Below, piece after piece: positions 28,013-37,971 of a stretch of 64,000 bases of DNA. The notes beneath the pieces were generated by a model. It searched no databases. It saw nothing but the letters and a program-made list of their open reading frames with translations, and was not told where the DNA came from. Both the position numbers and the translations under genes were made by a program. The number at the start of each line of letters is the position of its first letter. Position 1 is the first letter of the stretch. The DNA comes from Falsiroseomonas algicola (GTDB lineage Bacteria > Pseudomonadota > Alphaproteobacteria > Acetobacterales > Acetobacteraceae), in the NCBI RefSeq assembly GCF_011040385.1, contig NZ_JAAIKB010000008.1, forward strand, positions 207,038 to 271,037, read 5' to 3'.

Positions 28013-29316
28013 AGCGCCTCGCCACCACCGATCCGGGCTTCGAGGCCGCCTTCCAGGCCCTGCTGGACGAGGCGCGGGACACCACCGCCAAGGTCGATGC
28101 CGCCGTCGCCGGCATCATCCAGTCCATCCAGGCGGAGGGCGATGCCGCCCTGCTGGACCTGACCCGCCGCTTCGACCGCTGGTCCCCCGCCGATGCCGCG
28201 GCCCTGCGCGTGACGGAGGCCGAGATCGAGCAGGCGACCGCCGGAATCCCGGCCGACCAGCGCGACGCGCTGGCGCTGGCGGCGCAGCGGATCGAGGCCT
28301 TCCACGCGGCGCAGCTGCCGCGCGACATCGCCCTCGATGACGGGGCGGGGATCGCGACCGGCATGCGCTGGGGCGCCATCGATGCGGTCGGGCTCTATGT
28401 CCCGGGCGGCAAGGCGGCCTATCCCTCCTCCGTCCTGATGAACGCGCTGCCGGCCCGCGTCGCCGGCGTGCAGCGCATCGCCATGTGCGTGCCCACCCCC
28501 GATGGCGTGCTGAACCCGCTGGTGCTGGCGGCGGCCCGCCTTGCCGGCGTCAGCGAGATCTGGCGCGTCGGCGGCGCGCAGGCGGTGGCGGCGTTGGCCT
28601 GGGGCACGGCCTCCATCGCGCCGGTCGATCGCATCGTCGGCCCAGGCAATGCCTATGTGGCCGAGGCCAAGCGCCAGGCCTTCGGCCGGGTCGGCATCGA
28701 CAGCATCGCCGGCCCCTCCGAGGTGGTCATCCTGGCCGATGGGCTGAACGACGCCGATCACGTGGCGCTCGACCTGCTGGCCCAGGCCGAGCATGACGAG
28801 GCCGCGCAATCCATCCTGATCACGGACGAGCCCGCCTTCGCTGATGCCGTGGTGGCGGCGGTGGAGCGCGCGCTGGAGACGCTGCCCCGCGCCGCGATCG
28901 CTTCCGCCTCCTGGCGCGCCCATGGCGCGGTGATCGTGGTGGAGAGCTGGGACCAGGCCGTGGCGCTGACCAACCGCCTGGCGCCGGAGCACCTGCAGAT
29001 CATGGTGGAGGATCCGCGCGCCCTTTTCGCCCGCATCCGCCATGCCGGCGCCGCCTTCCTGGGCCGCCATTGCCCGGAAGCGCTGGGCGACTATGTGGCG
29101 GGACCGAACCACGTGCTGCCCACCGGCCGCACCGCCCGCTTCGCCTCCGGCCTGTCCGTCTTCGACTTCCTGAAGCGCACCACCTGGGTGGAGGCGTCCG
29201 CGGCCGGCATCGCCGCCATCGGGCCCGCCGCGGTGGTGCTGGCGAAGGCCGAGGGCCTCACCGCCCATGGCCTCAGCGTGGCGGCGCGGCTGACGAAACA
29301 GGACAACCGTCCTTGA
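28009..29316 (+). CDS. hisD: Histidinol dehydrogenase
   Basis: HisD performs the last two NAD-dependent oxidations of histidine synthesis. 435 residues, full length. Landmarks are GLYVPGGKAAYPSSVLMNA, VDRIVGPGNAYVAEAKR, GPSEVVILAD, the zinc and catalytic His region LLAQAEHDEAAQ, and LAPEHLQIM. GTG 28009 is the start, coupled to hisG. Confidence 0.97.
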   Translation: MKRLATTDPGFEAAFQALLDEARDTTAKVDAAVAGIIQSIQAEGDAALLDLTRRFDRWSPADAAALRVTEAEIEQATAGIPADQRDALALAAQRIEAFHAAQLPRDIALDDGAGIATGMRWGAIDAVGLYVPGGKAAYPSSVLMNALPARVAGVQRIAMCVPTPDGVLNPLVLAAARLAGVSEIWRVGGAQAVAALAWGTASIAPVDRIVGPGNAYVAEAKRQAFGRVGIDSIAGPSEVVILADGLNDADHVALDLLAQAEHDEAAQSILITDEPAFADAVVAAVERALETLPRAAIASASWRAHGAVIVVESWDQAVALTNRLAPEHLQIMVEDPRALFARIRHAGAAFLGRHCPEALGDYVAGPNHVLPTGRTARFASGLSVFDFLKRTTWVEASAAGIAAIGPAAVVLAKAEGLTAHGLSVAARLTKQDNRP

Positions 29317-29385
29317 CCGCGGGCGCCGTGGCGCTCATGTTCCGCGCCGCCTTGCGCCCCCCGCGCCATCCCCGGCCCTGTGCCT

Positions 29386-29441
29386 GACCCCCTGGGGTCC
29401 GGACAGGCCCTCACGACCTCCCGGGGCCCGGATGGGCCCCG
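29386..29441 (+). terminator. Two short GC hairpins between hisD and infA
   Basis: GACCCC/GGGGTC (29386-29391 and 29394-29399) and CGGGGCCC/GGGCCCCG (29422-29429 and 29434-29441) form two adjacent stems in the 147-base gap. No T-run follows, so termination of the his genes is only inferred; the second stem is 22 bases upstream of infA and might instead be a leader structure. Confidence 0.35.
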
Positions 29442-29463
29442 CCGACTCCGATGAAGGATCTGC

Positions 29464-29682
29464 ATGTCGAAAGAGGACATGATCGAGTTCAGCGGCACCG
29501 TGGTGGAGCTGCTGCCCAACGCGATGTTCCGCGTGAAGCTCGACAACGACCACATGGTGCTCGCCCATACCAGCGGGAAGATGCGCAAGAACCGCATCCG
29601 CGTCCTGGCCGGTGACCGCGTGAACGTCGAGATGACGCCGTATGACCTGACCAAGGGCCGCATCACCTTCCGCTTCAAGTAG
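29464..29682 (+). CDS. infA: Translation initiation factor IF-1
   Basis: IF-1 binds the ribosomal A site during initiation. The 72-residue single OB-fold protein is the canonical length, with [33 protein letters not shown] and the C-terminal [18 protein letters not shown] lies just upstream of ATG 29464. It heads the conserved alphaproteobacterial infA-maf-rng-yacG block. Confidence 0.98.
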   Translation: MSKEDMIEFSGTVVELLPNAMFRVKLDNDHMVLAHTSGKMRKNRIRVLAGDRVNVEMTPYDLTKGRITFRFK

Positions 29683-29701
29683 CGGCAAGGCGGGCGTCCC
29701 G

Positions 29702-30289
29702 ATGCCCACCCCCCGCCCGCCCCTGGTCCTTGCCTCCGCCAGCCCCCGCCGGCTGGAGTTGCTGGCGCGCATCGGCGTGGTGCCGGACCGCGTGCTGCCC
29801 GCCGACATCGACGAGACGCCGCGCAAGGCGGAGCTTCCGCGCGCGCTCGCCGGCCGCCTGGCCGTGGCCAAGGCCGAAGCGGTCGCGGCGCAATGCCCGG
29901 ATTGCCTGGTGCTGGCCGCCGATACCGTCGTCGGCGTGGGCCGCCGCGTGCTGAACAAGCCGGCGGATGCGGCCGAAGCCGCGAAGTTCCTGGCGCTGCT
30001 CTCCGGCCGCCGCCACCGCGTCACCACCGGGCTCTGCCTGATCCGCCCCGATGGCAAGCGGTCGAGGCGGGAGGTCGTGACCATCCTCGGCTTCCAGCGG
30101 CTGACCGCGGCGCAGATGGAGGATTACGTCGCTTCCGGCGAATGGCAGGGCGCCGCCGGCGGCTACCAGATCCAGAAGCGCGCCGAGGCCTTCGTGCGCT
30201 TCCTCTCGGGCAGCCATTCCAACGTGGTCGGCCTGCCGCTGTTCGAGACGGCGCAGCTTCTCCGGGGCGCCGGCTGGCTGACCCCGTGA
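29702..30289 (+). CDS. maf: Maf-family nucleoside triphosphate pyrophosphatase
   Basis: Maf/YhdE-type house-cleaning enzyme hydrolysing non-canonical or m5U/pseudouridine nucleotides. 195 residues with LASASPRRLELL (phosphate loop), DETPRK, LAADTVVGVG (catalytic Asp region) and YVASGEWQGAAGGYQIQKRA. It lies 19 bases after infA and its stop overlaps the next start (GTGA). Confidence 0.93.
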   Translation: MPTPRPPLVLASASPRRLELLARIGVVPDRVLPADIDETPRKAELPRALAGRLAVAKAEAVAAQCPDCLVLAADTVVGVGRRVLNKPADAAEAAKFLALLSGRRHRVTTGLCLIRPDGKRSRREVVTILGFQRLTAAQMEDYVASGEWQGAAGGYQIQKRAEAFVRFLSGSHSNVVGLPLFETAQLLRGAGWLTP

Positions 30290-31428
30290 GCGGGGCCGAC
30301 CGGATCCTGGTCAGCGCCTCCCCGGGCGAGCGCCTTGTGGCGGTGCTGCGGGATGGCGGGTTGCACCTGGCGGCGATCGACCGGCCGGACCTGCCGGATG
30401 GCGTCGGCGACCTGCATCTCGGCCGCGTCACCGCCGTCTCCGCCGCCATGAGCGGCGCCTTCGTCGAGATCGCCGGCGGCGAGACGGGCTTCCTGCCGGA
30501 AAGCGAGACCCCGCCCCCGCGCCGCCCCATCGGCAAGGCGGTCGGCGAGGGCGATTGGGTGGTGGTGCGCGTGACGCGCGCCGCGCAGGGCGGCAAGGGC
30601 CCGCGCGTGACCATGCGGGTGGAGGCGCCGCCGCCGCTCCCCGCCAACCGCAAGCCGCAACTCCTGGCCCGCGGCCCCGGCGCCGCGGAGCGCCTGGCCC
30701 GGCTCTTCCCGACCCTGCCGGTGGAGACCGACAGCGCCGCCGTGGTGGCCGCCCTCGGCCGAGACCGCGCGCGCCTGGTGCAGGGCCGCGCCTTCGACGA
30801 GGCGACCGAATCGGCCTTCGCCGAGTTGGCCGAGCCGGTGGTGGAGCTGCCCGGCGGGCTCCGCCTGCACATCCACCCCACCCCGGCGCTGGTCGCCATC
30901 GATGTCGATGGCGGGCGCGCTGCCGGCCTGGGCGATGCCGCCGCCCCCGCCCGCGTGAACGAGGCCGCGGCCGTGGAAGTCGCCCGCCAGATCCGGCTGC
31001 GCAACCTGTCGGGCGCCATTGTGGTGGATTTCGCGGGCCTGCCCATCCGCAAGCGCCCGACCGTGCTGCCCCCGCTGGAGAAGGCGCTGGCGGGGGACCC
31101 GCTGGAGCCGGCGCTGATGGGCGTCACGCGGATGGGCCTGGTCGAGATCATGCGCCGCCGCGTGCATCCCCCCTGGCATGAGGTGCTGGGCACCCCGCCC
31201 TCCCCTGCCACCCGCCTGCTGGCGGCACTGCGGGCCATGGCGCGGGATGCCGCCGCCCGCCCCCAGGTCGCGCTGGCGCTGCGCGCGGCGCCGGAGGTGG
31301 CGGAGGCCGCCACGCGGCTTCCCCTGGCGCTGGCGGAATACCGCGCCGCCACCGGCCGTCCCCTGGCGTTGCGACCGGACCCGGCGCTGCGCCCGGGACA
31401 GGAGAGAATCGAGGAAGACCGCGGATGA
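30286..31428 (+). CDS. rng: Ribonuclease E/G family protein
   Basis: 380 residues, shorter than E. coli RNase G (489). The N-terminal S1-like region ([27 protein letters not shown]) and the DNase I-like catalytic section with [29 protein letters not shown] and the VEIMRRR segment are recognisable; these carry the metal-binding Asp residues. The zinc-link CPxCxG segment after the catalytic core is not visible, so the protein is a compact RNase G-like version, as in many alphaproteobacteria at this locus. GTG 30286 is coupled to maf; the stop overlaps yacG. Confidence 0.85.
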   Translation: MSGADRILVSASPGERLVAVLRDGGLHLAAIDRPDLPDGVGDLHLGRVTAVSAAMSGAFVEIAGGETGFLPESETPPPRRPIGKAVGEGDWVVVRVTRAAQGGKGPRVTMRVEAPPPLPANRKPQLLARGPGAAERLARLFPTLPVETDSAAVVAALGRDRARLVQGRAFDEATESAFAELAEPVVELPGGLRLHIHPTPALVAIDVDGGRAAGLGDAAAPARVNEAAAVEVARQIRLRNLSGAIVVDFAGLPIRKRPTVLPPLEKALAGDPLEPALMGVTRMGLVEIMRRRVHPPWHEVLGTPPSPATRLLAALRAMARDAAARPQVALALRAAPEVAEAATRLPLALAEYRAATGRPLALRPDPALRPGQERIEEDRG

Positions 31429-31607
31429 GCCAGGACCCGCCCCGCCGCCCCACCACCCGTCGCTGCCCCATCTGCAACCGCGCCCCCGCCCGGCCCGGCA
31501 GCCCCTTCTGTTCCGACCGCTGCCAGCAGATCGACCTCGGCCGCTGGCTGTCGGGCGACTACGCCGTGCCGGTGAAGCCGGAACCGGATGCCGACGAGGA
31601 GGCGTGA
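31425..31607 (+). CDS. yacG: DNA gyrase inhibitor/zinc-binding protein YacG
   Basis: YacG is a small zinc protein that in E. coli inhibits gyrase. 60 residues with the four zinc Cys as CPIC (residues 14-17) and CSDRC (29-33), followed by the conserved [18 protein letters not shown] 31425 overlaps the rng stop. Confidence 0.94.
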   Translation: MSQDPPRRPTTRRCPICNRAPARPGSPFCSDRCQQIDLGRWLSGDYAVPVKPEPDADEEA

Positions 31608-31654
31608 GACGCTGCGGATGGGGGGGTGGACAGCCCAGATCGCATTCGCTATCT

Positions 31655-31688
31655 CCCGCCTCCTCTACGGCGGGCCGGTTCACCGGCC
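31655..31688 (+). terminator. Tandem short hairpins upstream of tRNA-Phe
   Basis: CCCGCC/GGCGGG (31655-31660, 31669-31674) and GGCCGG/CCGGCC (31673-31678, 31683-31688) lie after yacG and before the tRNA. Six-base GC stems followed by TTGGCTT suggest a weak terminator for the infA-yacG block. Low certainty. Confidence 0.3.
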
Positions 31689-31697
31689 TTGGCTTGG

Positions 31698-31773
31698 GCC
31701 CAGGTAGCTCAGTTGGTAGAGCATGCGACTGAAAATCGCAGTGTCGCTGGTTCGATTCCGGCCCTGGGCACCA
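31698..31773 (+). tRNA. tRNA-Phe (GAA)
   Basis: A 76-base cloverleaf. Acceptor GCCCAGG at 31698-31704 pairs with CCTGGGC at 31763-31769; D-arm GCTCAGTTGGTAGAGC; anticodon stem TGCGA/TCGCA around the loop CTGAAAA with anticodon GAA; T-arm loop GGTTCGATTCC. Discriminator A and an encoded CCA (31771-31773) complete it. Confidence 0.97.
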
Positions 31774-31876
31774 TCCTCCTCCCTCGCATCGCGTCCCACA
31801 ATCCGGCAGGGAATTCCCTTGCGCGGGTGCCGCGCTTCGTTGACCGTTCGGTGACCCGGGAGAAGGACAACACGCC

Positions 31877-32790
31877 TTGGCCTATGCGCTGCAGCAGCTG
31901 ATCAACGGCGTCAGCCTCGGCATGATCTACGGCCTGATCGCGGTGGGCTACACCATGGTCTATGGCATCATCGGCATGATCAACTTCGCCCATGGCGACA
32001 TCTTCATGATCGGCGCCTTCGTGGCGCTGACCGCCATGGTGATGCTGGTCTCGGGCGGGCTGATGGAGGGCCCGGCCGCCATCCTGCTGGTGCTGGCGAT
32101 CTCCATGGCCTTCACCGCGCTCTATGGCTGGACGGTGGAGCGAATCGCCTATCGCCCGCTGCGCGGCAGCTTCCGCCTGGCGCCGCTGATCTCCGCCATC
32201 GGCATGTCGATCGTGCTGCAGAACTTCGTGCAGGTCAGCCAGGGCGCCCGCGTGAAGCCGCTGGAGCCGCAGCTGCCCGGCGGCATCGAGCTGATGCGGG
32301 AGGGGACCTTCGTCGTCCAGCTCTCCTACATGCAGATGCTGATCATCGCCTCGACGCTCGCGGTGCTGGCGATCTTCACCTGGCTGGTGACGAAGACACC
32401 CCTGGGGCGCGCCATGCGCGCCTGCGAGCAGGACCGGAAGATGGCGTCGCTTCTCGGCATCGACACGGACCGCACCATCAGCCTGACCTTCGTCATCGGC
32501 GCCTCGCTGGCCGCGGTGGCGGGCACGCTCTACCTGCTGCGCTATGGCGTGATCGACTTCTACATCGGCTTCCTGGCGGGGGTGAAAGCCTTCACCGCCG
32601 CGGTGCTGGGGGGCATCGGGTCGTTGCCCGGGGCGGTGCTCGGCGGGCTGCTGATCGGCCTGATCGAGACCTTCTGGTCCGCCTATTTCTCCGTCCAGTA
32701 CAAGGACGTCGCGGCCTTCTCCATCCTCGCCATCGTGCTGATCTTCATGCCGACCGGGCTGCTCGGCCGGCAGGAAGTGGAAAAGGTCTG

Positions 32791-32791
<1 letters not shown>
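31877..32791 (+). CDS. livH: Branched-chain amino acid ABC transporter permease LivH
   Basis: LivH is one of the two inner-membrane channel subunits of a HAAT-family importer. 304 residues, about eight helices; QQLINGVSLGMIYGLIAVGYTMVYGIIG without its tail and NFAHGDIFMIGAF are the family N-terminus, and EDRKMASLLGI-like EQDRKMASLLGID is the EAA-type ATPase-contact loop. The start is TTG 31877, supported by AGAAGGA at 31861-31867 and by the family N-terminus; no ATG fits. The stop shares a base with livM. Confidence 0.95.
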
Positions 32792-34064
<1,273 letters not shown>

Positions 34065-34068
<4 letters not shown>

Positions 34069-34892
34069 GCACGACCCTCGTCCCCGACATCCTCAGCGTC
34101 GAGGAACTGACCATGCGCTTCGGCGGGCTGCTCGCCGTCGATCGCGTCAGCTTCGAGGTTCCGCGCGGCACCATCACCGCGCTGATCGGCCCGAACGGGG
34201 CCGGCAAGACCACGGTCTTCAACTGCATCACCGGCTTCTACCGCCCGACCGGCGGCGCGGTGCGCCTGACCACGCATGAAGGCCGGGAGGTCATCCTCAA
34301 CACGCTGAAGGACCACAACATCGCCCGCGCCGGCGTGGCGCGCACCTTCCAGAACATCCGCCTCTTCGCCGGCATGACGGCGCTGGAGAACCTGCTGATC
34401 GCGCAGCACGGCCCGCTGCACCGCGCGACGGGCTTCGGCATCGGCGCGCTGCTCGGCATCTCCGGCTACAAGGCCGCCGAGGCCGCGGCCATCGAGCGTG
34501 CCGCCGAATGGCTGCGCGCCATCGGCCTCATCGCCCGCGCCGATGATCCCGCGGGGTCGCTGCCCTATGGCGACCAGCGGCGGCTCGAGATCGCGCGCGC
34601 CATGTGCACGGGCCCCTCGCTGCTCTGCCTGGACGAACCCGCCGCCGGCCTCAACCCGCGCGAATCGGATGACCTGGCCCGGCTGCTGCTCTCGATCCGC
34701 GACGGCACCGCGACCAGCGCCGCGCCCACCTCCATCCTGCTGATCGAGCACGACATGGGCATCGTCATGCGCATCTCGGACCATGTCGTCGTGCTCGACC
34801 ACGGCAAGAAGATCGCCGAGGGCCCGCCCGCCGCCATCCGCCAGGACCCCCACGTCATCGCCGCCTATCTCGGGGAGGCGGAGCAGGAATGA
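34065..34892 (+). CDS. livG: Branched-chain amino acid ABC transporter ATP-binding protein LivG
   Basis: First ATPase of the importer, 275 residues. Walker A is GPNGAGKTT (about residues 43-51), Q-loop in RTFQNIRLF, a signature-like LPYGDQRRLEIAR, and Walker B LLCLDEPAAGLNP. Coupled by four-base overlaps to livM and livF. Confidence 0.96.
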
Positions 34893-35614
34893 GCGCGAGC
34901 GCGCCCATGCTGGAGGTCCAGGACCTCCGCACCTTCTACGGCGCGGTGGAGGCGCTGAAGGGCGTCTCCCTGCACGTCGATCCCGGGGAGATCGTGACGC
35001 TGATCGGCGCCAACGGCGCGGGCAAATCCACCCTGCTGATGAGCCTCTGCGGCGATCCCCGCGCGCGATCGGGCCGCATCCTGCTGGAGGGCGAGGACAT
35101 CACCGCGATGCCCACCCACCAGATCATCCGCCGCGGCGTCGCGCAGTCACCCGAAGGCCGGCGCATCTTCCCGCGCATGACGGTGCTGGAGAACCTGATC
35201 ATGGGCGCCCAGGCCATGGGCCATGATCCGGCACCAGGGCTGGAACGCGTCTTCGCCCTCTTCCCCCGCCTCAACGAACGCCAGGGCCAGCGCGGCGGCA
35301 CGCTCTCCGGCGGCGAACAGCAGATGCTGGCCATCGGCCGCGCGCTGATGTCGAAGCCGCGCCTGCTGCTGCTGGACGAACCCTCGCTCGGCCTCGCGCC
35401 GCTGATCTCCCGCCAGATCTTCGCCGCCATCAAGGCGCTGAACGAGAGCGAGGGCCTGACCGTGCTGCTGGTGGAGCAGAACGCCAACCAGGCGCTGCGC
35501 CTGGCCCATCGCGGCTACGTCCTGGTCACGGGGCGGATCACCATGAGCGGGTCGGGGGCGGAACTGCTGGCGCGGCCGGAGATCAGGGACGCGTATCTGG
35601 GCGGGGGGCACTGA
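34889..35614 (+). CDS. livF: Branched-chain amino acid ABC transporter ATP-binding protein LivF
   Basis: Second ATPase, 241 residues. Walker A GANGAGKST (near residue 42), the LivF-typical AQSPEGRRIFPRMTVLENL, signature LSGGEQQMLAIGRALM and Walker B LLLLDEPSLGLAP. Last gene of livHMGF; a double-hairpin element follows directly. No substrate-binding protein gene (livK) is present in the cluster. Confidence 0.96.
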   Translation: MSASAPMLEVQDLRTFYGAVEALKGVSLHVDPGEIVTLIGANGAGKSTLLMSLCGDPRARSGRILLEGEDITAMPTHQIIRRGVAQSPEGRRIFPRMTVLENLIMGAQAMGHDPAPGLERVFALFPRLNERQGQRGGTLSGGEQQMLAIGRALMSKPRLLLLDEPSLGLAPLISRQIFAAIKALNESEGLTVLLVEQNANQALRLAHRGYVLVTGRITMSGSGAELLARPEIRDAYLGGGH

Positions 35615-35621
35615 CGATGAC

Positions 35622-35674
35622 GCGGGGGAACGCTGTTCCCCCGCACCCCCATGCCAGGGCCGAGACGGCCCTGG
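35622..35674 (+). repeat. Double-hairpin element, copy A
   Basis: Hairpin 1: GCGGGGGAAC (35622-35631), loop GCT, GTTCCCCCGC (35635-35644). Spacer ACCCCCATG. Hairpin 2: CCAGGGCCG (35654-35662), loop AGA, CGGCCCTGG (35666-35674), then ACCGTC. It lies just after the livF stop and ends eight bases before the convergent gluQ stop, so a terminator role is plausible. Same architecture as copies B to E. Confidence 0.75.
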
Positions 35675-35681
35675 ACCGTCG

Positions 35682-36521
35682 TCAGTGGCCGGCCATCGAG
35701 CACACCTCGGCCGGGCTGCGGCCGGCCTCGCGCAGCGCGCGCACCGCCAACGCGCCGTCGCGCTTCGCCAGGCGCCGGCCCTCCGCATCGACCAGCAGCG
35801 CATGGTGCCGATAGGCGGGCTCCGGCCAGCCCATCAGCGACTGGATCAGCCGGTGCAAATCGGTCGCGGGCAGCAGATCCTCGCCGCGCGTCACCACCGT
35901 CACGCCATCCCGCGCATCGTCATGAGTGACACAGAGGTGGTAGCTCGCCGGCACCTCCTTCCGCGCCAGCACCACATCGCCGAAGCGCGCGGGGTCGCAA
36001 CGCAGCCGCCCTCGTCCCTCCTCCTCGAAGTCCAGCGCCCCCACCCGCGCCACCGCCGCCGCCATGTCGAGTCGCAGCGCGAAGGGGTCGCCCCGCGCCA
36101 TCCGCGCCTCCCGCTCCGCCGCCGACAGCCGCCGGCAGGTACCGGGATAGAGCGGCCCGTCCGGCCCCTGCGGTGCCCCCCCGCTCGCCGCGATCTCGCG
36201 GGCGATCTCGGCGCGGGTGCAGAAGCAGGGATAGAGCAGCCCCATCCCCGCCAGCCGGTCCAGCGACACCCGGTAATCCGCGAAATACCGCGACTGCACG
36301 CGCACCGGCCCATCCCAGTCGATGCCCAGCCAGCGGAGGTCCTCCTCGATCGCCGCCGCGAACTCCGGCCGGCAGCGCGTGGCGTCGATATCCTCGATCC
36401 GCAGCAGGAAACGCCCACCCGCCTGGCGCGCCCGATTCCAGCCCGCCAGGGCCGAATGGACGTGGCCGAGATGCAGGAACCCGGTCGGGCTGGGGGCGAA
36501 GCGCGTGACGATCATGGTCAT
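35682..36521 (-). CDS. gluQ: Glutamyl-Q tRNA(Asp) synthetase
   Basis: GluQ (YadB) attaches glutamate to queuosine in tRNA-Asp; it is a truncated GluRS lacking the anticodon domain. 279 residues. The HIGH-type motif is in APSPTGFLHLGHVHSAL, the GxLEIRIED-like FLLRIEDIDATR, zinc ligands CFC plus the later GTCR, and a KMSKS-like RRLAKRDGA. ATG 36521 follows AGGA by eight bases; an ATG six bases downstream is also possible. It is divergent from the carboxylesterase gene. Confidence 0.94.
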   Translation of the reverse strand: MTMIVTRFAPSPTGFLHLGHVHSALAGWNRARQAGGRFLLRIEDIDATRCRPEFAAAIEEDLRWLGIDWDGPVRVQSRYFADYRVSLDRLAGMGLLYPCFCTRAEIAREIAASGGAPQGPDGPLYPGTCRRLSAAEREARMARGDPFALRLDMAAAVARVGALDFEEEGRGRLRCDPARFGDVVLARKEVPASYHLCVTHDDARDGVTVVTRGEDLLPATDLHRLIQSLMGWPEPAYRHHALLVDAEGRRLAKRDGALAVRALREAGRSPAEVCSMAGH

Positions 36522-36571
36522 CCCCGTCATCCTGCCCATCTTCTGCTGCGTCGCAACACGGGGACGGGACC

Positions 36572-37222
36572 ATGCGTGATGAGGAGGAGGGCCCGCGCTG
36601 GGGCCCGGCCGCGGGCGGCGCGCCCAATGCGCTGGTCGTGCTGCTGCACGGCGTCGGCGCCGATGGCTTCGATCTGATCGACCTGGCCCCCGGCTGGGGC
36701 AAGGCCGTGCCCGGCGCGCTGTTCATCGCCCCCCATGCGCCGGAGGCCTGCGACCTCGCCCCCTATGGCCGCCAATGGTTCAGCCTGCAGGACCGCCGCC
36801 CCATCGCCATCGCCGCCGGCGCCGATGCGGCCGCCGGCGCCCTCTTCGCCTGGATCGACGGGCAGCGCGCGGCGCTCGGCCTGGGCTGGGACCGCGTCGC
36901 CATCATGGGCTTCAGCCAGGGCGCGATGATGACGCTGCGGGTCGGCCTGCACCAGGCGCGCCAGGCCGCCGCCCTGCTCGCCTATTCCGGCGCCCTGCCC
37001 TGCCTCGTGCCCCCCGGCCCCGGCCCCGCCGTGCTGATCGTGCATGGGGAGGAGGATGAGGTCGTCCCCGCCGGCGCCAGCCGCAACGCCCTCGCCGCCA
37101 TCGAGGCCGCGGGCCTGGCGGTGGAGGCCGCCTTCCGCCCGGGCCTCGGCCACGGCATCGACGAGGCCGGCATCAGCCTCGGCGCGCTGGCGCTGCAGAA
37201 GGCGCTGGGGCCGGCCGCATGA
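36572..37222 (+). CDS. Phospholipase/carboxylesterase family alpha/beta hydrolase
   Basis: 216 residues of the bacterial carboxylesterase/acyl-protein thioesterase-like family. LLHGVGADGFD forms the oxyanion region, Ser115 in GFSQGAMM is the nucleophile, Asp lies in VHGEEDEVVP and His in GLGHGID. No signal peptide; cytoplasmic esterase inferred. Monocistronic, divergent from gluQ. Confidence 0.92.
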   Translation: MRDEEEGPRWGPAAGGAPNALVVLLHGVGADGFDLIDLAPGWGKAVPGALFIAPHAPEACDLAPYGRQWFSLQDRRPIAIAAGADAAAGALFAWIDGQRAALGLGWDRVAIMGFSQGAMMTLRVGLHQARQAAALLAYSGALPCLVPPGPGPAVLIVHGEEDEVVPAGASRNALAAIEAAGLAVEAAFRPGLGHGIDEAGISLGALALQKALGPAA

Positions 37223-37310
37223 CGGGGTGATGAAACATCGGAGATCGCCGGTTGCGCCGCCCCCTTCGCACTGGCACAAAGACCGCGACATCGCAGCTAA
37301 GCCACAGCAT

Positions 37311-37340
37311 CTGGGGCCTTACTGACGTTGACGGCCCCAG
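37311..37340. promoter_or_regulatory. Stem-loop upstream of HNH endonuclease gene
   Basis: CTGGGGCC (37311-37318) and GGCCCCAG (37333-37340) form an 8-base perfect stem with a 14-base loop, just before both candidate start codons of the HNH gene. It may be a leader structure or a terminator for the esterase gene. Confidence 0.4.
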
Positions 37341-37373
37341 GACTGGGTGCGCTGCCATTCCGAGGAGTGGCAC

Positions 37374-37949
37374 TTGCCTGATGGCGGACACTTCGTTGCA
37401 GGACAGTCCTTCCCCGCGCTCGTGCTGAACGCGGATTTCCGGCCACTGTCCTATTTCCCGCTCTCCGTCTGGGCCTGGCAGGACGCCGTGAAGGCCGTCT
37501 TTCTCGACCGCGTCTCGGTGCTGTCGGAATACGAGGCGGAGGTCCATTCGCCGCGCATGACCATGCGCCTGCCGAGCGTCATCGCGTTGAAGGAATACAT
37601 CCCCGCCGCGCGGCGCCCGGCCTTCACCCGCTTCAACGTCTTCCTGCGCGACAGCTTCGCCTGCCAGTATTGCGGCAACCCGAAGCCGACCCAGGACCTG
37701 ACCTTCGACCACGTCATCCCCCGCAGCCGCGGCGGGCGCACGACCTGGGAGAACGTCGTCACGGCCTGCGGGCCCTGCAATCTGCGCAAGGCCAACAAGC
37801 TGCCGCGGGAATGCCAGATGGTCCCCCGCCTGCCCCCCCGGCAGCCCACCAGCTGGGAGCTGCAGGAGAACGGAAGGTCCTTCCCGCCGAACTACCTGCA
37901 TGAGAGCTGGCGGGACTACCTCTACTGGGATTCCGAGCTGGAGAATTGA
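37374..37949 (+). CDS. HNH endonuclease family protein
   Basis: 191 residues of a conserved alphaproteobacterial HNH family. N-terminal SFPALVLNADFRPLSYFPLS and WAWQDAVKAVFLDRV, then the nuclease core: CQYCG and CGPC as zinc pairs flanking FDHVIPRSRGGRTTWENVV, with the metal His in DHV. The start TTG 37374 has a canonical GAGGAG at 37362-37367; a GTG at 37347 in the same frame is the alternative and would add nine residues. The family is widespread in chromosomes and is not a restriction enzyme with a methylase partner here; its biological role is unknown. Confidence 0.88.
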   Translation: MPDGGHFVAGQSFPALVLNADFRPLSYFPLSVWAWQDAVKAVFLDRVSVLSEYEAEVHSPRMTMRLPSVIALKEYIPAARRPAFTRFNVFLRDSFACQYCGNPKPTQDLTFDHVIPRSRGGRTTWENVVTACGPCNLRKANKLPRECQMVPRLPPRQPTSWELQENGRSFPPNYLHESWRDYLYWDSELEN

Positions 37950-37968
37950 GCGGGGGCTTCCGCCCCGC
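37950..37968. terminator. GC hairpin between convergent genes
   Basis: GCGGGG (37950-37955) pairs with CCCCGC (37963-37968) between the HNH gene stop and the stop of the Bug-type receptor gene. Short stem without T-run, so low certainty. Confidence 0.35.
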
Positions 37969-37971
37969 CCC

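Noticed and set aside
31698..31773. tRNA-Phe as a possible integration site of a mobile element
   Set aside because: No integrase, no repeat of the tRNA 3' end and no change in gene style follow; the next genes are a normal liv operon.
37272..37286. Possible sigma-54 promoter (TGGCAC then GC with ten bases between GG and GC) upstream of the HNH gene
   Set aside because: The -12 element reads CCGC, not TTGC, and the match could arise by chance; no reason for sigma-54 control of this gene.
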